Source of the DNA: Bradyrhizobium embrapense
Lineage (GTDB): Bacteria; Pseudomonadota; Alphaproteobacteria; Rhizobiales; Xanthobacteraceae
Reading direction: 5' to 3'
DNA length: 64,000 bases
Assembly: GCF_001189235.2 (NCBI RefSeq)
Contig: NZ_LFIP02000001.1
Location: 372,001-436,000, forward strand
The position numbers and the translations under genes are program-made. The notes beneath the pieces were generated by a model. It was not told where the DNA came from, did not search any database, and saw only the letters and a list, made by a program, of their open reading frames with translations. Shown in pieces: positions 18,480-26,571 of this stretch. Numbering within the stretch: position 1 is the stretch's first letter; each line of letters opens with the position of its first letter.

Positions 18480-18565
18480 GTAGCCCGGATGAGCGAAGTG
18501 ATATCCGGGACCAGCACGCAGACCGAAAGATCAATGCCGCATATCGCTTCGCTCACGCGGGCTAC
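18480..18565. repeat. Palindromic intergenic repeat, family A, copy 2
   Basis: Same 86-base length and orientation as 17561-17646, with arms GTAGCCCGGATGAGCGAAG and CGCTCACGCGGGCTAC. Preceded by AAGCAAGC in both copies. Follows the glycosylase-like gene by 54 bases. Confidence 0.8.
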
Positions 18566-18590
18566 TCGCTGACGATCAAGACGGCACCGT

Positions 18591-18986
18591 CTACCGCGAG
18601 CCATGCGCGCGCTTTTCGAGAAGCAGCGTGCGGTCGGCGATGTCCTTCAATTCGAACGCCTGGGAGTCGAGGAACGCGACGGACCCGTTGTTGGGGTCCG
18701 CGGCGAGGCGATGGGTTTCGCTGAGATGATGCTTCAGCCAGGCTCGCTGCTCGCTGAGCAATTGCGCGTGCGCCTCGCCCTTCGAGGTGGGGAGAACGGC
18801 TTGATAGGCGGTGTTGAGCCGCATGTCCCACTTGCCGATTTCGGCCTTGCCGCAATCGAGCATCTTCGTCGACACCCCTTCGGCCTTGTCCATGCACGCG
18901 TCAAACTCGGCGCTTTGCTGCGCGCCGGCCGATAAGGTGCCGAGCACGAGCATGGCCGCAACAATGACAGGCCTCCGCGAAAGCAT
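18591..18986 (-). CDS. LprI-family (DUF1311) secreted protein
   Basis: A 131-residue exported protein. Residues 1-23 (MLSRRPVIVAAMLVLGTL...GAQQ) are a signal peptide. The mature part carries the DUF1311/LprI pattern: a short cysteine-containing helix (FDACMDKAEG), a second (MLDCGKAEIGKWDMRLNTAY) and the repeated aromatic LLSEQRAWLKHH. LprI from Mycobacterium inhibits lysozyme; here a similar periplasmic role is possible but unproven. The start at 18986 is chosen because the signal peptide begins there, although the ribosome site is weak. Confidence 0.82.
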   Translation of the reverse strand: MLSRRPVIVAAMLVLGTLSAGAQQSAEFDACMDKAEGVSTKMLDCGKAEIGKWDMRLNTAYQAVLPTSKGEAHAQLLSEQRAWLKHHLSETHRLAADPNNGSVAFLDSQAFELKDIADRTLLLEKRAHGSR

Positions 18987-19110
18987 CACCACGTCCAAAT
19001 CACCCCGCCTTGCGTCTCTCGACAACCATCGCCGCACAAAAGCGTCCGAAATGAGATCAAGGCAAGCGAAGGGCGGATTAGGACTACCGCGTCAGAGTAC
19101 TCCCTCCGCC

Positions 19111-19195
19111 GTCACTGCGAGGAGCGACAGCGACGAAGCAATCCATCTATCCGCGTTTGCGGCGGAATGGATTGCTTCGCTTCGCTCGCAATGAC
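19111..19195. repeat. Palindromic intergenic repeat, family B, copy 1
   Basis: An 85-base inverted repeat with arms containing GACGAAGCAATCCAT and ATGGATTGCTTCGCTTCGCT, ending GCAATGAC. A second copy lies at 39609-39691. This motif type is widespread in Bradyrhizobium intergenic DNA (recall, not checked). Confidence 0.75.
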
Positions 19196-19216
19196 GGCTG
19201 GCAGCCTCCGCAGCCC

Positions 19217-19489
19217 TCACGCCGCCTTCGCGGTCTTGCCGTCCGCCGGCGCCGTCTCCATCGCGCGCATGTAGAGATCGAGCAGGCTTTCACGCTCGTC
19301 GCGCTCGTCCTGGTCCTGCTTGCGCAACTTGATGATCTCCTTGAGGATCTTGACGTCGAAGCCTTCTCCCTTGGCTTCCGAGAAGACTTCCTTCTTCTGC
19401 TCGCTCAGTTCCCCGATTTCGGTGTCGAGGTTCTCGATCCGCTCGACGAAGGAACGAATTTTTCCGCCGGGAATGGTGATGTCGGACAT
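19217..19489 (-). CDS. gapR: GapR-family nucleoid-associated protein (DUF2312)
   Basis: A 90-residue DNA-binding protein. In Caulobacter GapR binds overtwisted DNA ahead of replication and transcription and stimulates topoisomerases. The chain shows the family core: SFVERIENLDTEIGELSEQK, then VFSEAKGEGFDVKILKEIIK and RKQDQDERDERESLLDLYM. The start at 19489 (MSDITIPGG) has a perfect AGGAGG six bases before it; 41 extra upstream codons in the open frame are not family-like. The product should coat A/T-rich overtwisted DNA as a tetramer. Confidence 0.92.
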   Translation of the reverse strand: MSDITIPGGKIRSFVERIENLDTEIGELSEQKKEVFSEAKGEGFDVKILKEIIKLRKQDQDERDERESLLDLYMRAMETAPADGKTAKAA

Positions 19490-19678
19490 GGTGCCTCCTG
19501 CTGAATGAGGTCGTGAAAATGAGAGCAAAGAGATGACCAATGTCTTAAGCAAACGCGATCGCGGAGGCGTCTCGATCGCGCTCGGCCAAAAGTCGTAAAG
19601 CTCGTCCGCCAATGTCGCTATTCAGTTACGCGAAATCCAAGCTACGATCACCTTGGGAACCGCTCCTTATATGTCCAA

Positions 19679-20071
19679 GTGGCGGTAGGGAATGAAACAG
19701 CCTGCATGCAAGATTTTGATGATCGTTGGGATGGCGCGTCTATTCCTAGCGAACACTGGCACTTTCATCGGCGCTTGCTGCAGCGATACGGAGTCGTGCT
19801 CGGGCCCGGAGAGTACTCCGGCATCGTTAGGGCGCTTCGCAAAAAAGAAGCTATTGTCGTCGAAGCGAGGGGCAAAGGTCTGGCAATATATCGCGTCAGG
19901 CTGAACATATCGAGAGAGCGCGTCTATGTACTCGCGAAAGGACAGCAAATTCTCAGCGCCTTTCCACCACAGCGTTTCCGGAGACGACGGACGCCGGAGG
20001 TGAAGAAGGGATACCTCGACATTCCAGGAAAGCCCTCCATTCAAGTTTTCTTTCGAGTGCTAAAATCATAG
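19679..20071 (+). CDS. Hypothetical protein, low-GC, up to 130 residues
   Basis: No family recognised. The chain (for example SEHWHFHRRLLQRYGVVLGPGEYSGIVRAL) looks like a folded, basic protein with a strand-rich centre. GTG 19679 opens the frame; ATG 19706 would give 121 residues and neither has a strong ribosome site. GC content is well below that of its neighbours, and its last 31 bases overlap the 3' end of the convergent metallophosphoesterase gene. Probably a transferred gene of unknown role. Confidence 0.55.
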   Translation: MAVGNETACMQDFDDRWDGASIPSEHWHFHRRLLQRYGVVLGPGEYSGIVRALRKKEAIVVEARGKGLAIYRVRLNISRERVYVLAKGQQILSAFPPQRFRRRRTPEVKKGYLDIPGKPSIQVFFRVLKS

Positions 20072-21315
20072 GCTCTAACCGCGTCATCCGCCACCCGCAA
20101 CGTGATCCGCGTCAATTCGGAGGGACGGCCGAGCCGCAAGGCAAAACCCGGCCACAGCGCGGTGCCGTTGTTGACGTAGAGCGTCATGCCGTCGACGTCG
20201 TAGCGGCCCGAGACGAAGCCGGCATTGGCGGGTGCGGCGAGACGATCGATTCCCCAGATCAAGCCGCCATGGGTGTGTCCGGAGAGTTGCAGGGCAACGC
20301 CGAGCCGAGCGGCGTTGCGGGCGTCGCTCGGCTGGTGGTCGAGCAGGATGACAGGCGCGCCCGCAGGCGCGCCGTCGAGCACCGCGGCAAGGTCGCGGAT
20401 CGAATGGCCGCGGTGGCGCGAGGCGCGGTCGGTAATCCCTGCGATCACCAGGCGGCCCTCGCCGCGTTCGAGAACGATGTGCCGGTTCTCGAGCGAGCGC
20501 AGGCCGAGCGCTTCGTAGTGCGCCATCCAGCCGTCATAGCCGAAGATATATTCGTGATTGCCCGAGATCACGTAGACGCCATCGGCGGCCATCAGGTCGC
20601 GCAGCGGCGCGATGTCGCCCCGCCGCGCATCGATGGTGCCGTCGATCAGGTCGCCGGTGATCGCGATCAGGTCGGCGCCGAGCTTGTTCGCTCGCTCGAC
20701 CACGGTGCGCGCCCATGGCGCGGGAAACAGCCGGCTGATGTGCAGATCGGTCAGCTGCAGGATGGTGTAGCCGTCGAACGCTTGCGGAAGTCCCGGGATA
20801 CCGACCTCGACATTCTTCAGCGGCGGAATGCGCATCGCCTGATGCACGCCGATCGCGGCGGCGACGCCCGCCACGCCGGCAAGTGCGTAGCGGACACTGT
20901 CGGGCGCGCCGACAAAGCCGCCGTGGATCAGCGCTGCGACCAGCAGGCCAGCATCGAGCGCCAGTTGCAGCAGGGCGAGCAGCATGACCGCGCCGAACGC
21001 CCAGTTGAACAGCGCCACCACCGGGCGCGGAAACTCCGGCGAGAATTCCGATCCCGACGACCATCTGTTCCAGCGATGAAACTGCAAGGCGACCAGCACC
21101 AGCAATGCGGCGACGATCTTGGCCGCAAGCGGCCAGTCGAGCGGCCAGATGAAGCGGGTCAGGATCAAGAGGCTGATCAGGCCGAAGATGAGTTGGGGAA
21201 TAGGTTCGCTCCGAATCGGATCGGCGGGACTGTGCGGGCGGCGCGCAGCGAAGGTAGGGTGGATCGGCCGCGGGTGGTAGCGGTCGTCATTAATAACATT
21301 TTCGCCAGGTTGCAC
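20041..21315 (-). CDS. Membrane-anchored calcineurin-like metallophosphoesterase (YkuE-type)
   Basis: A 424-residue protein with about four to five hydrophobic helices in residues 38-160 and a metallophosphoesterase domain in 170-424. The metal ligands are seen in order: LTDLHISR (D-x-H), AITGDLIDG (GD), SGNHEY (GNHE), LLDHQP, and SGHTHGG (GHTH). Relatives such as YkuE act at the membrane face on unknown phosphoesters, possibly lipids. GTG 21315 starts the frame, but the first 35 residues are polar and proline-rich, so a later start is possible. The catalytic assignment is firm; substrate unknown. Confidence 0.88.
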   Translation of the reverse strand: MQPGENVINDDRYHPRPIHPTFAARRPHSPADPIRSEPIPQLIFGLISLLILTRFIWPLDWPLAAKIVAALLVLVALQFHRWNRWSSGSEFSPEFPRPVVALFNWAFGAVMLLALLQLALDAGLLVAALIHGGFVGAPDSVRYALAGVAGVAAAIGVHQAMRIPPLKNVEVGIPGLPQAFDGYTILQLTDLHISRLFPAPWARTVVERANKLGADLIAITGDLIDGTIDARRGDIAPLRDLMAADGVYVISGNHEYIFGYDGWMAHYEALGLRSLENRHIVLERGEGRLVIAGITDRASRHRGHSIRDLAAVLDGAPAGAPVILLDHQPSDARNAARLGVALQLSGHTHGGLIWGIDRLAAPANAGFVSGRYDVDGMTLYVNNGTALWPGFALRLGRPSELTRITLRVADDAVRAYDFSTRKKT

Positions 21316-21635
21316 GGCGCTAAAGCGCCGGTGAGCGTGGCCTCGCTGTGGGGCAAGGCTGACGTGGCATGGCGGCGGGCGCCTGCACCATTTCGGAATA
21401 ATGGAAATTTACCGCTGAGTTGCCCGACGCGTCAAGTCGTTTCTTCGGGCCGCCCCTCGCCATTGCTACTGTGCATGGGGTTGTTTTCGATATTTTGGGA
21501 CCGGCACGGGCGGATTGACCGGGGTGGCGACCATATCCATATGCATCTGCATGAACCGGCTGCGCCCCGCCGTTTCGCCCTCGCCTGGACATAGCCAAAT
21601 ACCACCGGCGCCGTCCCCAACGTTCCGGAGCTCCC

Positions 21636-22631
21636 GTGGCCGCCCTTTCCATCCTCGATCTCGTCCGCGTCACCGAAGAGACCGACGCGCGCGGCGCGCT
21701 GTACAATGCGCGCGATGTCGCCCGCCATGCCGAGGCGCTCGGCTATCGCCGGATCTGGGTGGCGGAGCATCACAACATGGCCGGGATCGCGAGCGCCGCG
21801 ACGTCGGTGGTGATCGGGCATATCGCGGCGGGCACCAAGACCATCCGGGTCGGCGCCGGCGGCATCATGCTGCCGAACCACGCGCCTTACGTGATTGCCG
21901 AGCAGTTCGGCACGCTGGCGCGCCTGTTTCCGGATCGGATCGACCTCGGCCTCGGCCGCGCGCCGGGCACCGATCAACTCACCCTGCGCGCGCTGCGCCG
22001 GACGCCGGAATCCGCCGAGAACTTTCCGCAGGACGTGCTCGAGGTGCAGGCTTTCCTCGCCGCTGCCGGGCCCAACCAGCGCATCCAGGCGGTGCCGGCC
22101 GCCGGCACCGACGTGCCGCTGTGGATTCTCGGATCGAGCAATTTCGGCGCGATGCTGGCCGGCGAGCTCGGCCTGCCCTACGCCTTCGCCTCGCACTTCG
22201 CCCCCGAGTTGCTGCTGCAGGCGCTGCAGATCTACCGCGCGCGCTTCAAGCCGTCGGAGCAGCTCCAGCAACCGTACACGATGGTCGGCGTCAACATCAT
22301 CGCCGCCGACACCGATGCGGAAGCGCGGCGGCTTGCCACCACGCAGCAGATGTCGTTCACCAACATCTTCCGCGGCGCGCGCGGCCTCAGCCAGCCGCCG
22401 ATCGACGACATCGAGACTTACTGGTCGCCCGCGGAGAAGGTCCAGGCGATGCGGATGCTGGAGCGCTCCATCATCGGCTCGCCTCAGACGGTGCGCGCCG
22501 GCATCGAGGCGCTGGTCGCGGAGACCGGCGCCGACGAATTGATGATCGTGTCCGACGTCTACGACCACCAGAAGCGGCTGCGATCGTTCGAGCTGATCGC
22601 CGAGGCCGGCGGGATCAAGCCGCAGACGTAG
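21636..22631 (+). CDS. LLM-class flavin-dependent oxidoreductase (luciferase-like)
   Basis: A 331-residue TIM-barrel flavin enzyme. The luciferase-like marks are [10 protein letters not shown] near residue 40, then [20 protein letters not shown] and [12 protein letters not shown], and the phosphate-binding [12 protein letters not shown]. It matches the group that includes E. coli YhbW. Members use reduced FMN to oxidise small substrates; which one is not visible. GTG 21636 is taken as start with CCGGAG five bases upstream. It is convergent with the PLP enzyme gene across a hairpin terminator. Confidence 0.9.
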   Translation: MAALSILDLVRVTEETDARGALYNARDVARHAEALGYRRIWVAEHHNMAGIASAATSVVIGHIAAGTKTIRVGAGGIMLPNHAPYVIAEQFGTLARLFPDRIDLGLGRAPGTDQLTLRALRRTPESAENFPQDVLEVQAFLAAAGPNQRIQAVPAAGTDVPLWILGSSNFGAMLAGELGLPYAFASHFAPELLLQALQIYRARFKPSEQLQQPYTMVGVNIIAADTDAEARRLATTQQMSFTNIFRGARGLSQPPIDDIETYWSPAEKVQAMRMLERSIIGSPQTVRAGIEALVAETGADELMIVSDVYDHQKRLRSFELIAEAGGIKPQT

Positions 22632-22635
22632 CGGC

Positions 22636-22665
22636 AGGATGGGGGAGCGAAGCGCTACCCATCCT
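22636..22665. terminator. Bidirectional hairpin between convergent genes
   Basis: Stem AGGATGGG / CCCATCCT with a loop GGAGCGAAGCGCTA, lying between the LLM oxidoreductase and PLP enzyme stops. It lacks a T-run and resembles a common Bradyrhizobium intergenic repeat as well. Confidence 0.5.
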
Positions 22666-22671
22666 ACACGC

Positions 22672-23955
22672 TCACACCTTGCTCAATGCCTGCGCGATGT
22701 CGGCGATCAGATCGGAGGGATGTTCGATTCCGATCGAGAGCCGGATCGTCGTGTCGAGCACGCCGATCTTCTTCCTGATATCGGCCGGCACGCCGGAATG
22801 CGTCATCGTCGCCGGCAGGCTCGCCAGCGACTCGGTGCCGCCCAGGCTCACCGCGAGCTTGAATATCTGCAAGCTGTTGAGGAATTTCTCCGCCGCCTGT
22901 TGCCCGCCGACGATGTCGAACGAGAAAGTCGAGCCGGCGCCGCTGCTCTGGCTCGCGAACACTCGCCCCGCCGGCGACGCCGGATCGTGATGGCCGAGAT
23001 AATGCACCTGCGCCACCTTGGGATGGTCGCGCAGATAGTCGGCGACGATGTGCGCATTGCGATCGGCCTTTTCCATGCGCAGGCTGAGCGTTTCCAGCGA
23101 ACGGCTGATCATCCAGCAGGAATGCGGATCAAGCTGGGTGCCGATCGCGCCGCGCAGCGCCTTGACGTCCTTCATCAGCTTCTTCGAGCCGAGCGCCGCG
23201 CCGGCGATCAGATCGGAGTGGCCGCCGACATATTTGGTCAGCGAATACAGCGAAAGGTCGGCGCCGTGTTCGATCGGCCGCTGAAACACCGGCCCGAGCA
23301 GGGTGTTGTCGCAGGCGATGATCGGGGTGAAGCCCTGCGCCTTGCCGATCGCGTCGGCGACGCGCCTGACAAGCGCGATATCGACCTGGCCGTTGGTCGG
23401 ATTGGCCGGCGTCTCGATGAAGATCATCGCGACGCGGCCCTTCTTCATCGCCTCGTCGGCGGCGGCGCGGACGACGCGCTCGTCGAGGCCGTCGGCAAAG
23501 CCCACGGCTTGAATCGAGAACCCCGCCAGCGTCCTGGTGAACAGCGTCTCCGTGCCGCCATAGAGCGGCTGCGAATGCAGGATCACGTCGCCGGGCCGCG
23601 CGAAGGCCAGCACCGTGGTCGAGATCGCCGACATGCCGGATGAGAACAGCGCGCAACTCTCGGTGCGCTCATAGATCGCAAGCCTGTCCTCGACGATCTC
23701 GCTGTTCGGATGATTGAAGCGCGAATAGACCAGCCCGGCTCCCATGCCTTCCGGAGGCTCGCGCCGGCCCGCGACGAAATCGAAGAAATCCTTGCCGTCC
23801 TCGGCAGTCCTGAACACGAAGGTCGAGGTCAGGAACACCGGCGGCTTGACGGCGCCCTCCGACAGCTGCGGATCGTAGCCGTAGTTGAGCATCTGGGTTT
23901 CTGGATGCAGCAGATGGTTGCCGATGTGGGTTCTGGATGGAAACGGTTTTGTCAT
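22672..23955 (-). CDS. Cys/Met metabolism PLP-dependent enzyme (cystathionine gamma-synthase family)
   Basis: A 427-residue fold-type I PLP enzyme. The PLP lysine is Lys241 in [14 protein letters not shown], with the phosphate-binding SSGMSAIS (residues 105-112), the ring-stacking YGGT and DNT motif [14 protein letters not shown]. The C-terminal [13 protein letters not shown] is typical of methionine gamma-lyase and cystathionine synthase/lyase. The exact reaction (gamma-lyase, sulfhydrylase or synthase) is not decided by sequence alone. The start at 23955 has GGAGA upstream; the frame extends 21 codons further without similarity. Confidence 0.9.
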   Translation of the reverse strand: MTKPFPSRTHIGNHLLHPETQMLNYGYDPQLSEGAVKPPVFLTSTFVFRTAEDGKDFFDFVAGRREPPEGMGAGLVYSRFNHPNSEIVEDRLAIYERTESCALFSSGMSAISTTVLAFARPGDVILHSQPLYGGTETLFTRTLAGFSIQAVGFADGLDERVVRAAADEAMKKGRVAMIFIETPANPTNGQVDIALVRRVADAIGKAQGFTPIIACDNTLLGPVFQRPIEHGADLSLYSLTKYVGGHSDLIAGAALGSKKLMKDVKALRGAIGTQLDPHSCWMISRSLETLSLRMEKADRNAHIVADYLRDHPKVAQVHYLGHHDPASPAGRVFASQSSGAGSTFSFDIVGGQQAAEKFLNSLQIFKLAVSLGGTESLASLPATMTHSGVPADIRKKIGVLDTTIRLSIGIEHPSDLIADIAQALSKV

Positions 23956-24136
23956 GGCCGGTCTCCTGGTCACGGGCCGCCGCGCTGGCGGCGATTCCCG
24001 GAATGATGCGACCAGCATACCCCAGCTTCATGCCATCAAGCCAAAGCACGGCATCAGACAGTTCTGGATAACGAACGGCCGGCGAGCGCCTTGCACCGCC
24101 GGCCGTTGCGGATTTCCCGCTGCAGTGAATATGCGG

Positions 24137-24397
24137 CTACCAGCTGCGATCCACGTTGCGCACCTCGCCGGTACGCGCATCGACATCGACCTGCATCCAA
24201 CGGCCGAGCCTGTCACGGCCCTCGACCTCCCACTCGTCGCCGAGGAACTGGGTGTTGGACACCGTCACGACGCCGATACTTGTCGCAACGTCGAGGGCGG
24301 CCTCCATCGAGATCTGGCTGCCGGAATCATAGGCCATCGCCGGCGTCGCTGCGCCGATCGCCAAGGCCGCAATTGCGGGAATAATCAAGCTTCGCAT
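24137..24397 (-). CDS. PepSY-domain small periplasmic protein
   Basis: An 86-residue exported protein with a signal peptide (MRSLIIPAIAALAIGAATPAMA) and one PepSY-like domain: the segment MEAALDVATSIGVVTVSNTQF then GDEWEVEGRDRLGRWMQVDVDARTGEV. PepSY proteins often bind or inhibit enzymes outside the cytoplasm. The start has GAGGAG seven bases upstream. It is followed, on the same strand, by no close gene; the ROK kinase upstream ends 130 bases away. Confidence 0.85.
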   Translation of the reverse strand: MRSLIIPAIAALAIGAATPAMAYDSGSQISMEAALDVATSIGVVTVSNTQFLGDEWEVEGRDRLGRWMQVDVDARTGEVRNVDRSW

Positions 24398-24527
24398 CAG
24401 TCACTCCTCATGGAACGGGATGTCATGTCGCATCAAACGAGCAGCGCACCGGATCAGTTCCAGGAACAGCAACGACGGAACGGCGTGAAACTTCGGCAGT
24501 TGCGGCAATTCGGTGGCAGTTCCAGTT

Positions 24528-25265
24528 TCATCGATGCACGCCGCGCGGCTTGCGCGCGCTCTTCTTCCACATCCGGAATCCACCCTCGAATGCATTGGCG
24601 TTGTCGCCGAACCTCACCTTGGGCGGCGGGTTGTCGACCTTGTCGGCATTGCCGCCGCCGAGCACGATGTAATCGGGCTCCAGCGCCGCCGACAGCCGCG
24701 CGATGACGTCGTCGACACTTTTGCGCCATTTCTTCCGGCCGCGCCGCTCGAGGCCGGCAGCGCCGACATAGTCCTCGAACGTCCCGTCCTTGCGATAGGG
24801 CAAATGCCCAAGCTCCATCGGCTCGCACACGCCCTCCACGATCATCGCCGAGCCAAGCCCCGTGCCGAGGCCGAGAAACAGCATCCGTCCGCCCTGATAG
24901 CTGCCGATCGCCTGCATCATCGCGTCGTTGACGACCTTGACCGGCCGGCCGAACGCGCCGTGAAAATCGAAGCCGGCCCAGCCGCGGCCGAGATTGTGCG
25001 GCTCCGTCAGCGGTCGGTCGTGAACCACCGGTCCGGGATAGCCGATCGAGATCACATCATAGGACCAGTCCCTGGTCAGCGCCTTGACCTGCCGCACCAT
25101 CTCGGTGGCGGACAATGCTGGACCCGACTCGAATTCGCGCTTGATGCGCTCCTTGTCGGTCATGACCTTCACATGCGTGCCGCCGATGTCGATCGCCAGC
25201 ACCGTCCGCCGCGACGCGGGCCTTGCCCTTTTCTTGTTGGTCTTCCTGCTTGTCTTGTTGGCCAT
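24528..25265 (-). CDS. ROK-family kinase, polyphosphate glucokinase-like
   Basis: A 245-residue sugar kinase of the ROK group. The phosphate loop is AIDIGGTHVKV (residues 24-34), followed by a GYPGPV segment, a conserved NLGRGWAGF, VVNDAMMQA (catalytic Asp) and LGLGTGLGSAMI. This layout is that of polyphosphate/ATP glucokinases, so glucose is the likely substrate with polyphosphate or ATP as donor. The N-terminus is very basic (KTSRKTNKKRARP). The start at 25265 is preferred; a 68-codon upstream extension runs through repeat DNA. Its upstream region contains three copies of a hairpin repeat. Confidence 0.82.
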   Translation of the reverse strand: MANKTSRKTNKKRARPASRRTVLAIDIGGTHVKVMTDKERIKREFESGPALSATEMVRQVKALTRDWSYDVISIGYPGPVVHDRPLTEPHNLGRGWAGFDFHGAFGRPVKVVNDAMMQAIGSYQGGRMLFLGLGTGLGSAMIVEGVCEPMELGHLPYRKDGTFEDYVGAAGLERRGRKKWRKSVDDVIARLSAALEPDYIVLGGGNADKVDNPPPKVRFGDNANAFEGGFRMWKKSARKPRGVHR

Positions 25266-25332
25266 CAATGCACTTTCTCTTGCGCGCACCGAGTGGAGCA
25301 GAGAAACGCATCGTACGCCACCACCCGTTCTG

Positions 25333-25410
25333 CATCTGACTCCAATTTGTTCGCGAAGAACGAATCGGAATCGATAAAATCGGTGCGGCTCAAGCATTAA
25401 CAGGACGTAT
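25333..25410. repeat. Hairpin repeat family E, copy 1
   Basis: A unit of about 78 bases. Its 35-base hairpin (25338-25372) has arms GACTCCAATTTGTTC and GAACGAATCGGAATC around a GCGAA loop, followed by a less conserved tail ending TTAACAGGACGT. It lies 68 bases upstream of the ROK kinase start. Confidence 0.85.
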
Positions 25411-25551
25411 GCATCCGCAGCATCTGAGGAGCCGATGTTGTACCGGGATGGGAAAATTGCTCCCGGCACGGAATATCTCCGCGCATTTCGAGTGCATTGC
25501 CTTCGATTGCCTCAGCGATCAAGCGACGCCTCGCATCACAATCACGTTCCC

Positions 25552-25628
25552 CATCCGACTCCAGTTTGTTCGCGGGGAACGAATCGGAATCGAAAAATCA
25601 GCACGAAGCGATTCTTAACAAGGCGTTT
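25552..25628. repeat. Hairpin repeat family E, copy 2
   Basis: Hairpin at 25557-25591 with arms GACTCCAGTTTGTTC and GAACGAATCGGAATC, loop GCGGG, and tail AATCAGCACGAAGC...TTAACAAGGCGTTT. Same orientation as copy 1, start-to-start distance 219 bases. Confidence 0.85.
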
Positions 25629-25715
25629 CTGCTGCCCGGCGTTCACATTCTCAATGTCGAGCAGGCGGATCGATTCAACAATGAGGTCGCGCGCTTCTTG
25701 CAAGGCGCCCCCCTA
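25618..25715 (+). pseudogene. Fragment of an alpha/beta-hydrolase C-terminus
   Basis: Between repeat copies 2 and 3 one frame encodes LLPGVHILNVEQADRF followed by NNEVARFLQGA. This is the usual C-terminal end of alpha/beta hydrolases (catalytic-His loop, NVEQ..RFN, then FL). The rest of the gene is absent and there is no start, so I read it as a remnant. The catalytic His would be that in GVHILN. Based on remembered family pattern. Confidence 0.5.
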
Positions 25716-25724
25716 ACCGTTCTT

Positions 25725-25803
25725 CATCCGACTCCATTTTGTTCGCAAAGAACGAATCGGAATCGGACAAATCAGCGCGAAGCAAATCTTAACAACACGT
25801 TTG
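25725..25803. repeat. Hairpin repeat family E, copy 3
   Basis: Hairpin at 25730-25764 with arms GACTCCATTTTGTTC and GAACGAATCGGAATC, loop GCAAA, and tail AATCAGCGCGAAGC...TTAACAACACGTTT. Same orientation; 173 bases after copy 2. Copies 2 and 3 are closest in the tail. Confidence 0.85.
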
Positions 25804-25845
25804 CGATTTCGGTGCCGGTCTACTTTGTAGGGCGACCAGCCGAAG

Positions 25846-25887
25846 GCGTAATCCGCCGTCCACGCAACAAAGATGGCGGGTTACGCG
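25846..25887. repeat. Inverted repeat, family F
   Basis: Arms GCGTAATCCGCC and GGCGGGTTACGC separated by 16 bases. It resembles a common alphaproteobacterial intergenic palindrome and abuts the degraded paiB-like gene. Confidence 0.6.
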
Positions 25888-25894
25888 GAGCCTG

Positions 25895-26243
25895 TCATAC
25901 CCGGATCCCGGCGAGCATCGCCTCGCGCTTGCCGGGCTCCATCTGCGTGAGGTCCCATGGTCGCTTCAGGCGAGACGTACCAGTCGTTCGAGATGTAGGC
26001 ATCATCGCCGGAGACGATCAGCAGGAAACGCCTTGTGCCGTCGGCGAGTTCGACCAGCGGGTTCTTCGCGGTGAGATGAGTCTGCCAGGTCACGCGATCC
26101 TCGCGCCGCGCGATCACGAACGGCACATGCGACGCCCGCGGGCCGCGCGCATCGGCGGCGACGATGGCGCCGAAGCCGCGCGCTGCGGCAAAGGCCAGCG
26201 CGCGGTCGTCCTCGATGCGAAACTGGGGACGGAGGATGTGCAT
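25895..26243 (-). pseudogene. Internally deleted PaiB-like (FMN-binding negative regulator) gene
   Basis: The first 82 codons encode a normal N-terminus of the PaiB/FMN-binding split-barrel family, up to SGDDAYISNDWYVS. The following segment should hold roughly 70-90 more residues, but the sequence jumps, in another frame, to the canonical C-terminal part PWDLTQMEPGKREAMLAGI and then stops (TGA complement at 25895-25897). So there is a central deletion with a frame change at about 25960-25985. In the original frame translation continues to 25881 as nonsense. Intact relatives are about 200 residues; this copy is most likely inactive. Confidence 0.75.
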
Positions 26244-26328
26244 GGCGGCGGCGCTCGCGGCTGGAGGGAGACGGCCCAGCGAAGCCAGCGCAACTTTTGC
26301 CGGAGATCACCGCCATGCACCGTCCGGC

Positions 26329-26571
26329 TCAACAGATCATGGCATTGTCGCCGTGATCGCAGACGCCGCCAGGCTGGTCCCGGGGCAACGTTTCGAACTC
26401 GCCGTAGCGCGGCACGGCCATGCGCGGCGGTCCGCCGCCCCAGCGGCCGGCTGCCGCGGCATGTCCTTTTGCCAGCGCAGATGGGCCAGCCGGGACTTCG
26501 CGCGCCATGGCGGATGTCGTCAGCATGCCGAGAGCGAGCAAGCCCGCCGCGACGTGTTTGATCGTGGTCAT
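26329..26571 (-). CDS. Small secreted hypothetical protein, 80 residues
   Basis: Residues 1-24 (MTTIKHVAAGLLALGMLTTSAMA) are a signal peptide. The mature part is short, rich in glycine, proline and arginine, with two cysteines near the end (GVCDHGDNAMIC) that could form a disulfide. AGGAGA lies seven bases before the start on the minus strand. No family recognised; function unknown. Confidence 0.7.
   Translation of the reverse strand: MTTIKHVAAGLLALGMLTTSAMAREVPAGPSALAKGHAAAAGRWGGGPPRMAVPRYGEFETLPRDQPGGVCDHGDNAMIC

Noticed and set aside
25333..25803. Integron cassette array (attC sites) formed by the hairpin repeats
   Set aside because: Spacing and hairpins are reminiscent, but the copies lack GTTRRRY/RYYYAAC core sites at both ends, no integrase is nearby, and the pieces between are remnants without starts.
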